A DNA stretch of 22,927 nucleotides from an uncultured Bacillota bacterium (GTDB lineage Bacteria; Bacillota; Dehalobacteriia; UBA4068): positions 1-22,927 of the forward strand of contig CAKQQU010000023.1 in assembly GCA_934271085.1 (NCBI GenBank), read 5' to 3'. A model generated the notes under the pieces. It did not search any database and was not told the origin of the DNA. It saw nothing but the letters and a program-made list of their open reading frames with translations. The translations under genes were made by a program, and so were the position numbers. This document shows, piece after piece, positions 8,093-15,366 of the stretch; position 1 is the stretch's first letter; every line of letters starts with the position of its first letter.

Positions 8093-8542
8093 TTATTCGT
8101 TGTGTTTGCTGCAGCCGGCGCAATGACTGCATTCTGCGCAATCAGGGAAAAGGGAGGGATCATAAGGAATATTATTTTTCTGATAATAATCCAGAACAGC
8201 CGCTTTTATGGCTTCTTCTGCCAGGACAGAGCAGTGCATTTTATATGCAGGCAAACCATCCAGCGCTTCCGCCACCGCTTTATTGGTAAGCTGCAGCGCT
8301 TCTGAAAGGGGTTTGCCTTTGATCATTTCCGTTGCCATGGAGCTGGAAGCTATAGCGGAGCCGCAGCCGAATGTTTCGAATTTTACGTCGCTGATTATAT
8401 CTTCGTCGATCTTCAGATAGATCTTCATTATATCGCCGCATTTGGCATTGCCTACCTCGCCGACGCCGTCCGGGTTTTCAATTACGCCCACATTACGGGG
8501 ATGAAGAAAATGATCCATTACTTTTTCGCTGTATAATGCCAT
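8093..8542 (-). CDS. iscU: Fe-S cluster assembly scaffold IscU/NifU N-terminal type
   Basis: A 149-residue scaffold on which [2Fe-2S] and [4Fe-4S] clusters are built from sulfur delivered by the desulfurase encoded just upstream. The three ligand cysteines are present: C35 in NAKCGD, C60 in FGCGSAIASSS and C104 in HCSVLAEE. Asp37 is also conserved. The enzyme core ends near residue 125. A tail then adds four cysteines spaced CxxCxxCxxC (C135, C138, C141, C144), which standard IscU lacks. The start ATG 8542 lies 11 bases after the nifS stop, with a GAGGT ribosome binding site overlapping that stop, so translation is probably coupled. Confidence 0.95.
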   Translation of the reverse strand: MALYSEKVMDHFLHPRNVGVIENPDGVGEVGNAKCGDIMKIYLKIDEDIISDVKFETFGCGSAIASSSMATEMIKGKPLSEALQLTNKAVAEALDGLPAYKMHCSVLAEEAIKAAVLDYYQKNNIPYDPSLFPDCAECSHCAGCSKHNE

Positions 8543-8553
8543 TGTTTTTTACC

Positions 8554-9741
8554 TCACAGAAGAAATTCTTTTTTGCCGTTAACTTTGTACCGCCACAGAG
8601 GAGACATATTGCGAAGGTACTCCACTGTTTCGGGAATCACCTTAAGCATATAGTTTATCTCATCTTCGGTATTGTTTTCATCCAGGGAAAGCCTTAGGGA
8701 GCCATGAGCGATTTCATGGGGTCTTCCTATGGCCAGCAGAACATGGCTGGGATCAAGGGATCCGGAGGTGCAGGCTGAGCCTGAAGAGGCGCAGATGCCT
8801 TTTTGATCAAGCAAAAGCAGCAGGCTTTCGCCTTCTATTCCTTCAAAGCAGAAATTAACATTGCCGGGCAGCCGGTTTATTCTGTCTCCGTTAAGGGCGG
8901 AATGGGGAATATTGCTTAGTCCTTTTATCAGTTTATCCCGCAGAGACGAAACGTAGCTGGCATTTTTTGCCATATTTCGGCAGGATTCCTCCAGAGCCTC
9001 CGCCATGCCCATAATAGCGGGAATATTTTCCGTGCCTGCTCTTTTGCCTCTTTCCTGAGCGCCGCCTTCTATAATATTGCTGAGCCTGACGCCCTGGCGG
9101 GCATAAAGAACGCCGATACCTTTGGGGCCATGGAACTTGTGGGCAGAAAGGGAAAGCATATCGATATTATCTTTTTTTACATCAATAGGCAGGTGTCCTG
9201 CCGCCTGTACGGCATCGGTGTGGAAGATAACGCCCTTATCCTTGCAGATCCTGCCTATCTGGGAAATAGGCAGTATAGACCCGATCTCGTTATTTGCGTA
9301 CATTGTGGTAACAAGGCAGGTATCCTCGCGGATAGCGGATGATACCTGATCCGGTGTGATATTGGCTTTTTCGCCCACAGGCAAAAGCTGGATCTCAAAT
9401 CCCTGATCCTGCAGCTTTTTAAGAGTATGCAGAACAGCGTGATGTTCAAAATCGGTAGATATGATATGCTTTTTGCCGTTTTTAGCGCCCGCCAGTGCAG
9501 CACTGACTATAGCCTGATTATCTGCCTCGCTGCCACCTGATGTAAAATAGATTTCCTTAGGCAGGCAACCAAGGCAGGCTGCTATTCTTTCCCTGGCTGA
9601 CGCAAGAGCCTCGGCCGCCTCCTGACCCACGGAATGAAGGCTGGAGGGGTTGCCATAGCAGGTTTCCATATAGGGCAGCATTGCTTGTATAGCTCCCGGA
9701 CTCATTTTGGTGGTCGCTGCATTATCCGCATAAATCGTCAT
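8554..9741 (-). CDS. iscS: Cysteine desulfurase (NifS/IscS type)
   Basis: A 395-residue PLP enzyme converting cysteine to alanine with persulfide transfer to scaffolds and other acceptors. Landmarks: N-terminal YADNAATT, FEHHAVL (histidine stacking on PLP), TDAVQAAG, the PLP lysine K202 in SLSAHKFHGPKG, and the mobile-loop catalytic cysteine C324 in SSGSACTSGS, with the longer loop of group I desulfurases. AAGGAG is 8 bases before ATG 9741. As the first gene of the operon, it is driven by the promoter at 9839-9868. The downstream scaffold and Rrf2 regulator mark this as the main Fe-S assembly operon rather than a tRNA-thiolation desulfurase. Naming as nifS or iscS is a matter of convention in this group. 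Confidence 0.95.
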   Translation of the reverse strand: MTIYADNAATTKMSPGAIQAMLPYMETCYGNPSSLHSVGQEAAEALASARERIAACLGCLPKEIYFTSGGSEADNQAIVSAALAGAKNGKKHIISTDFEHHAVLHTLKKLQDQGFEIQLLPVGEKANITPDQVSSAIREDTCLVTTMYANNEIGSILPISQIGRICKDKGVIFHTDAVQAAGHLPIDVKKDNIDMLSLSAHKFHGPKGIGVLYARQGVRLSNIIEGGAQERGKRAGTENIPAIMGMAEALEESCRNMAKNASYVSSLRDKLIKGLSNIPHSALNGDRINRLPGNVNFCFEGIEGESLLLLLDQKGICASSGSACTSGSLDPSHVLLAIGRPHEIAHGSLRLSLDENNTEDEINYMLKVIPETVEYLRNMSPLWRYKVNGKKEFLL

Positions 9742-9838
9742 GTTATTATCTCCTTATCTGCATAAAAGCAATATAAAGCAGCAGAATGTTTTTTAATGAT
9801 CTCTGAAGCAGTATTTCTGCATCTGCCTTACAGTATTC

Positions 9839-9868
9839 ATCATAACTTTTTTTAACCTACCTTGTCAA
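9839..9868 (-). promoter_or_regulatory. Sigma-A type promoter of the Fe-S assembly operon
   Basis: On the minus strand a perfect TTGACA (-35; 9863-9868) is followed after 18 bases by TATGAT (-10; 9839-9844, five of six). The transcript would start near 9832, leaving a leader of about 90 bases before the desulfurase ATG. Confidence 0.72.
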
Positions 9869-9874
9869 TAGGTT
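9854..9874. promoter_or_regulatory. Palindrome overlapping the -35 of the Fe-S operon, candidate Rrf2 operator
   Basis: AACCTA (9854-9859) and TAGGTT (9869-9874) form a perfect inverted repeat with a 9-base centre. The repeat covers the -35 hexamer, where a bound repressor would block RNA polymerase. Its assignment to the operon's own Rrf2 protein is inference. Confidence 0.5.
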
Positions 9875-9910
9875 TATTATTTTTGGCATCAGAAATTATA
9901 GTCCGGTATA

Positions 9911-9950
9911 TTAAATAAAAATGCCGGCCATAACCCAAAGGGAGGCCGGC
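9911..9950 (-). terminator. Terminator of the small unknown gene
   Basis: Read on the minus strand, GCCGGCC (9944-9950) pairs with GGCCGGC (9923-9929), followed by ATTTTTATTT. It begins 8 bases after the stop of the 75-residue gene and insulates it from the Fe-S operon promoter downstream. Confidence 0.8.
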
Positions 9951-9958
9951 GTCGGTTA

Positions 9959-10186
9959 TTACAGCAGTACGGAGGAAGTATATTCCACCTTGATCTCATT
10001 ATCCTTGGTACGGGCAAGTTTTGCTTTATTGCCCCGTCCATCCTCAAGGGTCATTTTTTCCAGTTCGAAATTATTGAAAAAGTTGACTACGTCTGATTCA
10101 ACGAATGCCGACCAGTTTCTGATCCTGTTTTTTTCCGGATTGATAGCTTCTTCCAGGGAGCCGGGGCCCTCATATTTATCGTTCAT
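9959..10186 (-). CDS. Small conserved-looking protein of unknown function
   Basis: I do not recognise this 75-residue protein. It is soluble and highly charged, with no signal peptide or membrane segment and no cysteine. The sequence has an acidic N-terminal part with an aromatic stretch (ESDVVNFFNNFELEKM) and a basic middle (GRGNKAKLARTKDNEIKV) that reads like a beta-hairpin. That it is a real gene is supported by a near-perfect AGGAGGT ribosome binding site 9 bases before ATG 10186, by its own intrinsic terminator, and by its codon use. It is transcribed divergently from sigG, which might suggest expression connected to sporulation, but this is only position. No function is proposed. Confidence 0.75.
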   Translation of the reverse strand: MNDKYEGPGSLEEAINPEKNRIRNWSAFVESDVVNFFNNFELEKMTLEDGRGNKAKLARTKDNEIKVEYTSSVLL

Positions 10187-10359
10187 TATCTATTACCTCC
10201 TGTTTTATCGCTTGTTTTCAAAGGAACAGGATAAAGTATAACATATGGGGCGGAAATAAGTAAAGTAAAAAAGCAGGTACATTTTGTCGATAAGGTATAA
10301 AGCTGCGCTTTGATGGCAATAATCAGGGCATAACGCTTACTCCGGGGGAGTGAACGGCA

Positions 10360-11130
10360 TTGCTTAATAAAGTTGAGATCTGCGGCGTTAATACATCAAA
10401 ACTTCCTGTGCTTCCCAATGCTAAAGTGCGGGAACTGTTCGTAAAAGCCAAACAGGGGGACGACAAGGCCAGAGAGGAACTTATCGCCGGCAATTTGCGG
10501 CTGGTACTCAGCGTTATCCAGCGCTTCAGCAACAGGGGCGAAAACGCGGACGATCTGTTCCAGGTAGGCTGCATAGGACTGATAAAAGCTATAGATAACT
10601 TTGATCTCAGCCAGAACGTACGCCTTTCCACTTATGCTGTGCCCATGATAATTGGGGAGATCCGCCGTTATCTGCGGGATAATAATTCGATTCGCGTTTC
10701 CCGTTCTCTTAGGGACATAGCCTACCGGGCCCTGCAGGCCCGGGAACATTTTATCTCGGAAAAGGGCAGGGAACCAAAAATTGAAGAGATAGCCAAAATG
10801 CTGGAATTAGACAGGGAAGATGTGGTTTTTGCCCTTGATGCCATTGCCGACCCGGTATCCCTTTTCGAACCGGTGGGTAATGACAGCGGCGATCCTGTTT
10901 ATATGATGGATCTGATCGGCGACGACAGCGCCGGCGAAAAGATCTGGCTGGAATCTTTGAATATACGGGAAGGCCTGTCCAGATTGACGCCGCGGGAAAA
11001 ACGTATTATTGATCTGCGCTTTTTTGTAGGCAAGACCCAAATGGAGGTGGCTTCGGAAATAGGCATCAGCCAGGCGCAGGTATCCCGGCTGGAAAAAGGT
11101 GCGCTGCAGCAGCTGCGCAAGTATATATGA
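10360..11130 (+). CDS. sigG: Forespore-specific RNA polymerase sigma-G factor
   Basis: A 256-residue sporulation sigma factor. The N-terminus NKVEICGVNTSKLPVLPN is the diagnostic start of SigG and separates it from SigF. Region 2 holds DDLFQVGCIGLIKAIDNFD (64-82) and STYAVPMIIGEIRRYLRDNN (90-109). Region 3 follows (RVSRSLRDIAYRALQAREH). Region 4 ends with the helix-turn-helix GKTQMEVASEIGISQAQVSR (224-243). It directs late forespore gene expression after engulfment. The start is TTG at 10360, supported by GGGGGAG at 10344-10350, 9 bases before it, and by alignment with SigG proteins; no ATG gives a full N-terminus. spoIIR follows, as in many Clostridia. Confidence 0.93.
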   Translation: MLNKVEICGVNTSKLPVLPNAKVRELFVKAKQGDDKAREELIAGNLRLVLSVIQRFSNRGENADDLFQVGCIGLIKAIDNFDLSQNVRLSTYAVPMIIGEIRRYLRDNNSIRVSRSLRDIAYRALQAREHFISEKGREPKIEEIAKMLELDREDVVFALDAIADPVSLFEPVGNDSGDPVYMMDLIGDDSAGEKIWLESLNIREGLSRLTPREKRIIDLRFFVGKTQMEVASEIGISQAQVSRLEKGALQQLRKYI

Positions 11131-11264
11131 TGAGTGGCGGGGCAGGCCGGAATTTCCTGGCCAAAATGTTTGCCTGGAAGTATCTTGAAAGCTTATGGGA
11201 CGAGGTGTCCCGTCAGAAAAAGCGGAAAAGCGGGGAGATGGAGAAAAATGAAAAAGATTACTAA
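11127..11264 (+). CDS. Possible 45-residue ORF linking sigG and spoIIR
   Basis: An ATG at 11127 overlaps the sigG stop (ATGA), and a second ATG follows at once at 11130. The frame runs to TAA 11262-11264, overlapping the spoIIR start at 11248. The product would be a small basic protein with an aromatic-rich first half (NFLAKMFAWKYLESLWDEVS) and a lysine-rich tail (RQKKRKSGEMEKNEKDY), possibly an amphipathic helix. It fills the otherwise empty 117 bases and would couple translation of three genes. No separate ribosome binding site is visible and I do not recognise a family, so it may simply be the spacer before spoIIR. Confidence 0.4.
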   Translation: MMSGGAGRNFLAKMFAWKYLESLWDEVSRQKKRKSGEMEKNEKDY

Positions 11265-11859
11265 AACCGGTTGGCTGAAAATTATAATTGCCGGCGCGGC
11301 TCTTATTATGGCGTCGCTTTCATTTGCAAATTTTGGCGACGGATCCAAATTGCTTTTTGCCGACGCCTCAGCTGAAGAAAAACCCCTGCGCCTGCATGTT
11401 TTGGCCAACAGTGACAGCGAAGAAGACCAGCGGCTTAAGCTGCAGGTGAGGGATTTTATAATAAAGGAGTTGGAACCGCAGCTGAGCATGGCCGAAAGCA
11501 AAGAGGATGCCATGAGCCAGTTGGCTGCTGAATTGCCAGAGTTGACGGAATTGTGCAATGATTTTCTTGCCGGCAAAAGCGATTATCAGGCTACTGTGGA
11601 GCTGGAACGGGCAGATTTCCCCCAAATAGATTATAACGGCCTTGTCTTTGCTTCCGGGGAATACGACGCCTTAAGGATAGTGTTGGGAGAAGGCCAGGGA
11701 CATAACTGGTGGTGCGTGCTATTTCCTCCTCTTTGCTTCGTTGATCTGGCTGCTGAGGTGGATGACCAGGCTATGGCGGTATGGGCTCCTTATGATGACG
11801 AAGTATCATCTGATACTGTCAGTGTGCGCTGGAAACTTAGCGAGTTGTTTTCCCGCTGA
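11248..11859 (+). CDS. spoIIR: Stage II sporulation protein R (SpoIIR)
   Basis: A 203-residue secreted signalling protein. A basic N-terminus and hydrophobic segment (about 9-27) act as signal or anchor. The family signature PLRLHVLANSDSEEDQRLKL follows, as does WWCVLFPPLCFVD in the C-terminal half. SpoIIR is made in the forespore, exported to the intermembrane space, and triggers the SpoIIGA protease to process pro-SigE in the mother cell. I chose ATG 11248, with GGAG-type sequences at 11233-11243, although the frame is open upstream to a GTG at 11134; the chosen start puts the basic residues directly before the signal segment. It lies directly behind sigG. Confidence 0.92.
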   Translation: MKKITKTGWLKIIIAGAALIMASLSFANFGDGSKLLFADASAEEKPLRLHVLANSDSEEDQRLKLQVRDFIIKELEPQLSMAESKEDAMSQLAAELPELTELCNDFLAGKSDYQATVELERADFPQIDYNGLVFASGEYDALRIVLGEGQGHNWWCVLFPPLCFVDLAAEVDDQAMAVWAPYDDEVSSDTVSVRWKLSELFSR

Positions 11860-12186
11860 TCATATTTCCCAGTCGTCCCAGTCAAATGATCTGCCTTCCC
11901 TTAACAAATTGCTGTTGGGGAGGGCAGTTTTTTTGTTTTCCTGTATTTTGGGGATATCGTCCCCTATAATTATCACATCAACGCCTATCTGGCGGATGCG
12001 ATCCCAGGGTATGACAGTTTCCTCACTGCGGACAAATATGCCGAGGAAGCGGCTTTCACCGGGAATGATTATTGATTGGATAGCCCCCTTTTCCACATCA
12101 ATATCGATATCATATGCATATCCCAGTTTTCTTCCTTCTTTCTCATTTATAACATCTTTTTTGCGTAATTCCGATATTTTGAACAT
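11860..12186 (-). CDS. YlmC/YmxH family PRC-barrel sporulation protein
   Basis: A 108-residue protein of the YlmC/YmxH family, a PRC-barrel-like fold, starting MFKISELRKKDVINEKEG and continuing with GYAYDIDIDVEKGAI and IPWDRIRQIGVDVIII. Members are widespread in endospore formers and some are controlled by sporulation sigma factors; the biochemical role is not known. I chose ATG 12186 because AAGGAGG lies just upstream at the proper distance; the frame is open to 12231 but that extension lies before the ribosome binding site. Its stop codon directly abuts the spoIIR stop on the other strand, with no terminator between. A C-terminal tail, EGRSFDWDDWEI, is acidic and tryptophan-rich. Confidence 0.88.
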   Translation of the reverse strand: MFKISELRKKDVINEKEGRKLGYAYDIDIDVEKGAIQSIIIPGESRFLGIFVRSEETVIPWDRIRQIGVDVIIIGDDIPKIQENKKTALPNSNLLREGRSFDWDDWEI

Positions 12187-12264
12187 TTTTTCGCCTCCTT
12201 GGTTACATATATGCATATTTGCCAGATACATACCATATTTTGAATTATTTTTTTATTATTGCTA

Positions 12265-12293
12265 TTGCAATACTGTATATTGTGCTCTATAAT
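12265..12293 (+). promoter_or_regulatory. Promoter of the nrdR-nrdD-nrdG operon
   Basis: TTGCAA (-35; 12265-12270) and TATAAT (-10; 12288-12293) are separated by exactly 17 bases. Transcription would start near 12300, about 50 bases before nrdR. Confidence 0.75.
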
Positions 12294-12314
12294 TATAAGA
12301 GCACAACATGTGCA
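12272..12314. promoter_or_regulatory. Tandem NrdR-box-like operators
   Basis: Box 1 (12272-12285) reads GCACAATATACAGT on the minus strand and agrees with the NrdR consensus ACACWATATATWGT at 12 of 14 positions; it lies inside the promoter spacer. Box 2 (12301-12314), GCACAACATGTGCA on the plus strand, is weaker (about 7 of 14) but sits 15 bases further on, the usual spacing of paired NrdR boxes, over the expected transcription start. Confidence 0.65.
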
Positions 12315-12350
12315 TGGTTTTCTGCACATTCTGCGGGGAGGTCATCAGTT

Positions 12351-12830
12351 ATGAAATGCGTTTTTTGCGGAGAAGAAGATTGCAAGGTTCTTGATTCCCG
12401 TCCGGTAGAAGAGGGCAGTTGTATTCGTCGCCGCAGAGAATGTCTTAACTGTGGCAAAAGATTTACCACATATGAAAGAGTGGAAGAACTGCCATTGATA
12501 GTGGTAAAATCTGATAACCGCCGGGAAGTTTTTGATCCCAATAAAATACTGAACGGACTTATCAAGGCCTGCGATAAACGGGTCGTACCGGTTTCCGTCC
12601 TGGAAAACATGGTTTCCGATATAGAGAGGGAACTGCGTAATGAACTTAAAAGGGAGGTTTCCTCCAAGCAAGTCGGGGAACTGGTCATGAAGCATCTACG
12701 GGGGGTAGATCAGGTGGCATATGTTCGTTTTGCCAGCGTGTACCGGAAATTTGAAGATGTTTCTACATTTATTGAAGAAATTAAAAAATTGCAATCTGAA
12801 TTGAACAATAACAAGGGAGGAAATGAATAA
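12351..12830 (+). CDS. nrdR: Transcriptional repressor NrdR
   Basis: A 159-residue repressor of ribonucleotide reductase genes. The zinc ribbon uses C3, C6, C31 and C34 (MKCVFC and CLNCGKRF). An ATP-cone domain follows at about 49-139, beginning LIVVKSDNRREVFDPNKI, which binds ATP or dATP and tunes DNA binding. The length is typical. The start is ATG 12351 with GGGGAGG at 12335-12341, 9 bases upstream; the frame is open further upstream, across the promoter, but that part is not coding. The stop overlaps the nrdD start (TAATG). The promoter carries NrdR-box-like sequences, so autorepression together with nrdD/nrdG is likely. Confidence 0.97.
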   Translation: MKCVFCGEEDCKVLDSRPVEEGSCIRRRRECLNCGKRFTTYERVEELPLIVVKSDNRREVFDPNKILNGLIKACDKRVVPVSVLENMVSDIERELRNELKREVSSKQVGELVMKHLRGVDQVAYVRFASVYRKFEDVSTFIEEIKKLQSELNNNKGGNE

Positions 12831-14842
12831 TGGCTTTGAATCAGATCCGTAAGCGCGATGGCCGCTTGGTTCCTTTTAACGATGTCAAGATAACAGACGC
12901 TATATACAGCGCCAATAAGGCCTGCGGCATTGACGACCGCACTCTGGCCATTACCCTTACTGCCAAGGTCCTGGGCAAGCTCAACGAAAAATTCGGCAGC
13001 AGCATCTGTACTGTGGAAGACGTACAGGATATGGTGGAGCAGGTTTTGATCGAAGAGGATCTGGCCAGGACTGCCAAGGCATATATTTTGTACCGCGATA
13101 AGCGCAACAGAGTGCGTATAGCCAAAAGCGATCTGATGGATGCCGTTGAAGAGATCCTCATCGAAACAAGCAAGGAAAACGCCAATGTAGGCAATTCTCC
13201 TTCTGCCAAAATGCTGCAGATAGCTTCCGCAGCTTCCCGTACATATTATCTGAGCCGCTATATTCCCGAAGAATTCTCCCAGGCTCATAAGCGGGGAGAT
13301 ATCCATATCCACGACCTTGATTTTTATGGAAAGACCCTTACCTGCGTACAGATCCCCCTGGGCGAACTGCTGGCAAACGGCTTTAATAATGGGCACGGGT
13401 ATATCCGTCCTCCCAAACGTCCCGGTTCTGCCACGGCATTGGCTGCCATTATCCTCCAGAGCTCTCAGAACGATATGCACGGCGGACAGAGCTTTCCTTT
13501 TTTCGATACCGATCTTGCTCCTTATGTTGAGGATTATGATGACGAAGAAGTTTTCCAGGCCATGGAAGCTTTGATCTATAATCTTAACTCCATGCACAGC
13601 AGGGCCGGTGCTCAGGTTCCTTTTTCCAGCCTTAATATCGGTTGCGATACCTCTGAAGGCGCCCGCAAGGTTGCCCGCAATTTGCTGCTGGCCTACGAGC
13701 AGGGGTTGGGGCATGGCGAAAATCCTATATTCCCCAATGTTATCTTCCGGGTCAAGGAAGGTATTAATCTTAATCCGGGCGATCCCAACAGGGATCTGTT
13801 TGAGCTGGCTATGCGGGTAACATCCCGCAGGATGAATCCTACTTACAGCTTTATGGATTCCAGTTTTAACCGGGAATTCGGTACCGATGTCAGCTATATG
13901 GGTTGCCGTACCAGGGTAATGTCCAACCGCTGCGGTGAACAGATCACCCAGAAGCGGGGCAATCTCAGTTTTACCTCCATTAATCTGCCCCGCCTGGCTA
14001 TCCTGGCCAAAGGCGATACAGATATTTTTTACCGTCTGCTGGATAATATGATGGGCCTGGTAGCCCGGCAGCTCTATCACCGCTTTCAGACTCAGGCTCG
14101 CCTGAAGGTGCGGGATATGCCTTTCCTGATGGGGCAGCATCTGTGGCTGGGCTCGGAAAAACTTAAAGAAAACGATACGATTGAAGATGCTATCAAGAAC
14201 GGTACCCTTTCCATCGGCTTTATCGGTTTGGCCGAGACCCTGACCGCCCTTATCGGCAAACATCACGGAGAAAGCCAGGAAGCCAATGCCCTTGGCCATG
14301 AGATCATATCCTATATGCGCAAAAAGACCGATGAATTTGCCGAGTATTACGATCTTAATTACACCCTGCTGGCTACTCCCGCAGAAGGTCTTTCCGGCCG
14401 CTTTGCCAAAATGGATCAGGCGGAATTCGGCATTATTCCCGGAGTTACGGATAAAGATTATTATACCAATTCCTTCCATATTCCTGTAAGCTATCCCATA
14501 TCCATGTTTGATAAGGTAGCTATTGAGGGACCCTATCACAAATATTGCAATGCCGGCCATATCAGCTATGTGGAAATGGCCAGCCCTCCATTGGATAATA
14601 TCGAGGGTATTGAGGCGATCATCCGCCATATGAAGGATTCGGATATGGGGTATGCCGGCATCAATTATCCGATAGATTTTTGCGAAGATTGTCATTATAT
14701 GGGGGTTATGCCTGACGATTGCCCCCGCTGCCATAGTGAAGATATCACCAGGGTACGGCGTATCACCGGCTATTTCAGCACTATAGATCGTTTTAATGAC
14801 GCCAAAAAGAAAGAGTTGGAGGACAGGGTTTCCCATATTTAG
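12830..14842 (+). CDS. nrdD: Anaerobic ribonucleoside-triphosphate reductase (class III), large subunit
   Basis: A 670-residue glycyl radical enzyme that reduces ribonucleoside triphosphates to dNTPs without oxygen. An ATP-cone allosteric domain occupies about residues 1-95 (ALNQIRKRDGRLVPFNDVKI). The catalytic barrel includes GCRTRVMSNRCGEQ. The C-terminus has a zinc site with C618, C621, C631 and C634 (CEDC and CPRC) and the glycyl radical site RRITGY, with Gly647, 24 residues from the end. It is activated by NrdG, encoded directly downstream. The start ATG overlaps the nrdR stop by one base. Presence of this enzyme signals anaerobic growth. A long antisense frame over the gene is treated as an artefact. 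Confidence 0.97.
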   Translation: MALNQIRKRDGRLVPFNDVKITDAIYSANKACGIDDRTLAITLTAKVLGKLNEKFGSSICTVEDVQDMVEQVLIEEDLARTAKAYILYRDKRNRVRIAKSDLMDAVEEILIETSKENANVGNSPSAKMLQIASAASRTYYLSRYIPEEFSQAHKRGDIHIHDLDFYGKTLTCVQIPLGELLANGFNNGHGYIRPPKRPGSATALAAIILQSSQNDMHGGQSFPFFDTDLAPYVEDYDDEEVFQAMEALIYNLNSMHSRAGAQVPFSSLNIGCDTSEGARKVARNLLLAYEQGLGHGENPIFPNVIFRVKEGINLNPGDPNRDLFELAMRVTSRRMNPTYSFMDSSFNREFGTDVSYMGCRTRVMSNRCGEQITQKRGNLSFTSINLPRLAILAKGDTDIFYRLLDNMMGLVARQLYHRFQTQARLKVRDMPFLMGQHLWLGSEKLKENDTIEDAIKNGTLSIGFIGLAETLTALIGKHHGESQEANALGHEIISYMRKKTDEFAEYYDLNYTLLATPAEGLSGRFAKMDQAEFGIIPGVTDKDYYTNSFHIPVSYPISMFDKVAIEGPYHKYCNAGHISYVEMASPPLDNIEGIEAIIRHMKDSDMGYAGINYPIDFCEDCHYMGVMPDDCPRCHSEDITRVRRITGYFSTIDRFNDAKKKELEDRVSHI

Positions 14843-14844
14843 CC

Positions 14845-15366
14845 ATGGATATCAGGATTGCAGGCATAGTAAATGAAAGCGTTGTGGACGGCCCTGGGAT
14901 CAGGATGGTAATTTTTACCCAGGGTTGTCCCCATAACTGCCCCGGGTGTCATAATCCGGAAACGCATGATTTTGACGGCGGCCAGTTGCGGCAAACCGAG
15001 GAGCTGGTCAGCCAGATGGCAAGTCAGCGTTATATGGCCGGCATAACTATTTCCGGAGGCGAGCCTTTCTGCCAGCCCGAGCCCTGTGCTGTTCTGGCCG
15101 AGGCGGCTCATGCCCAGGGAAAGAATGTGATGATATACAGCGGCTATACCTTTGAACAGCTATTGGACTTAAGCCGTGATGATGAAAATATCCGCCGGTT
15201 GCTCAATGCCTGTGATATTCTGGTAGACGGCCCTTATATAGAGGCACAACGAAATTTGGATCTGGTTTTCCGGGGCTCGGAAAACCAGCGGATAATCGAT
15301 GTACCTGCCAGTATTAATAAAGGAACGCCAATAATCAAACTGCTGGGCAGGGATGCCCGTAAATAG
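14845..15366 (+). CDS. nrdG: Anaerobic ribonucleotide reductase-activating radical SAM protein
   Basis: A 173-residue radical SAM enzyme that generates the glycyl radical on NrdD. The cluster motif CPHNCPGC (C28, C32, C35, pattern CxxxCxxC) binds [4Fe-4S] and S-adenosylmethionine. VDGPGIRMVIFTQGC before it and ISGGEP after it are family hallmarks. The start lies two bases after the nrdD stop with no close ribosome binding site (GGAGG is about 22 bases upstream inside nrdD), so translation probably depends on ribosomes finishing nrdD. The length is normal. The stop codon is inside the stem of the terminator at 15361-15391, ending the operon. Confidence 0.95.
   Translation: MDIRIAGIVNESVVDGPGIRMVIFTQGCPHNCPGCHNPETHDFDGGQLRQTEELVSQMASQRYMAGITISGGEPFCQPEPCAVLAEAAHAQGKNVMIYSGYTFEQLLDLSRDDENIRRLLNACDILVDGPYIEAQRNLDLVFRGSENQRIIDVPASINKGTPIIKLLGRDARK

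Noticed and set aside
10240..10359. SigF- or SigG-type promoter before sigG (for example GGTATAAAG at 10294-10302).
   Set aside because: The match to the -10 consensus is incomplete and no -35 element is at the right distance; I could not support a site.
12187..12240. SigE/SigG-like promoter before the ymxH gene (CATATATG with GGTATG about 15 bases upstream on the minus strand).
   Set aside because: The elements are AT-rich and only loosely similar to consensus; chance matches are likely in such sequence.
12710..14836. A 708-codon open frame on the minus strand across the whole of nrdD.
   Set aside because: nrdD is certain by its ATP-cone, zinc and glycyl radical motifs. The antisense frame has no recognisable domain or ribosome binding site and follows from codon bias in the opposite strand.
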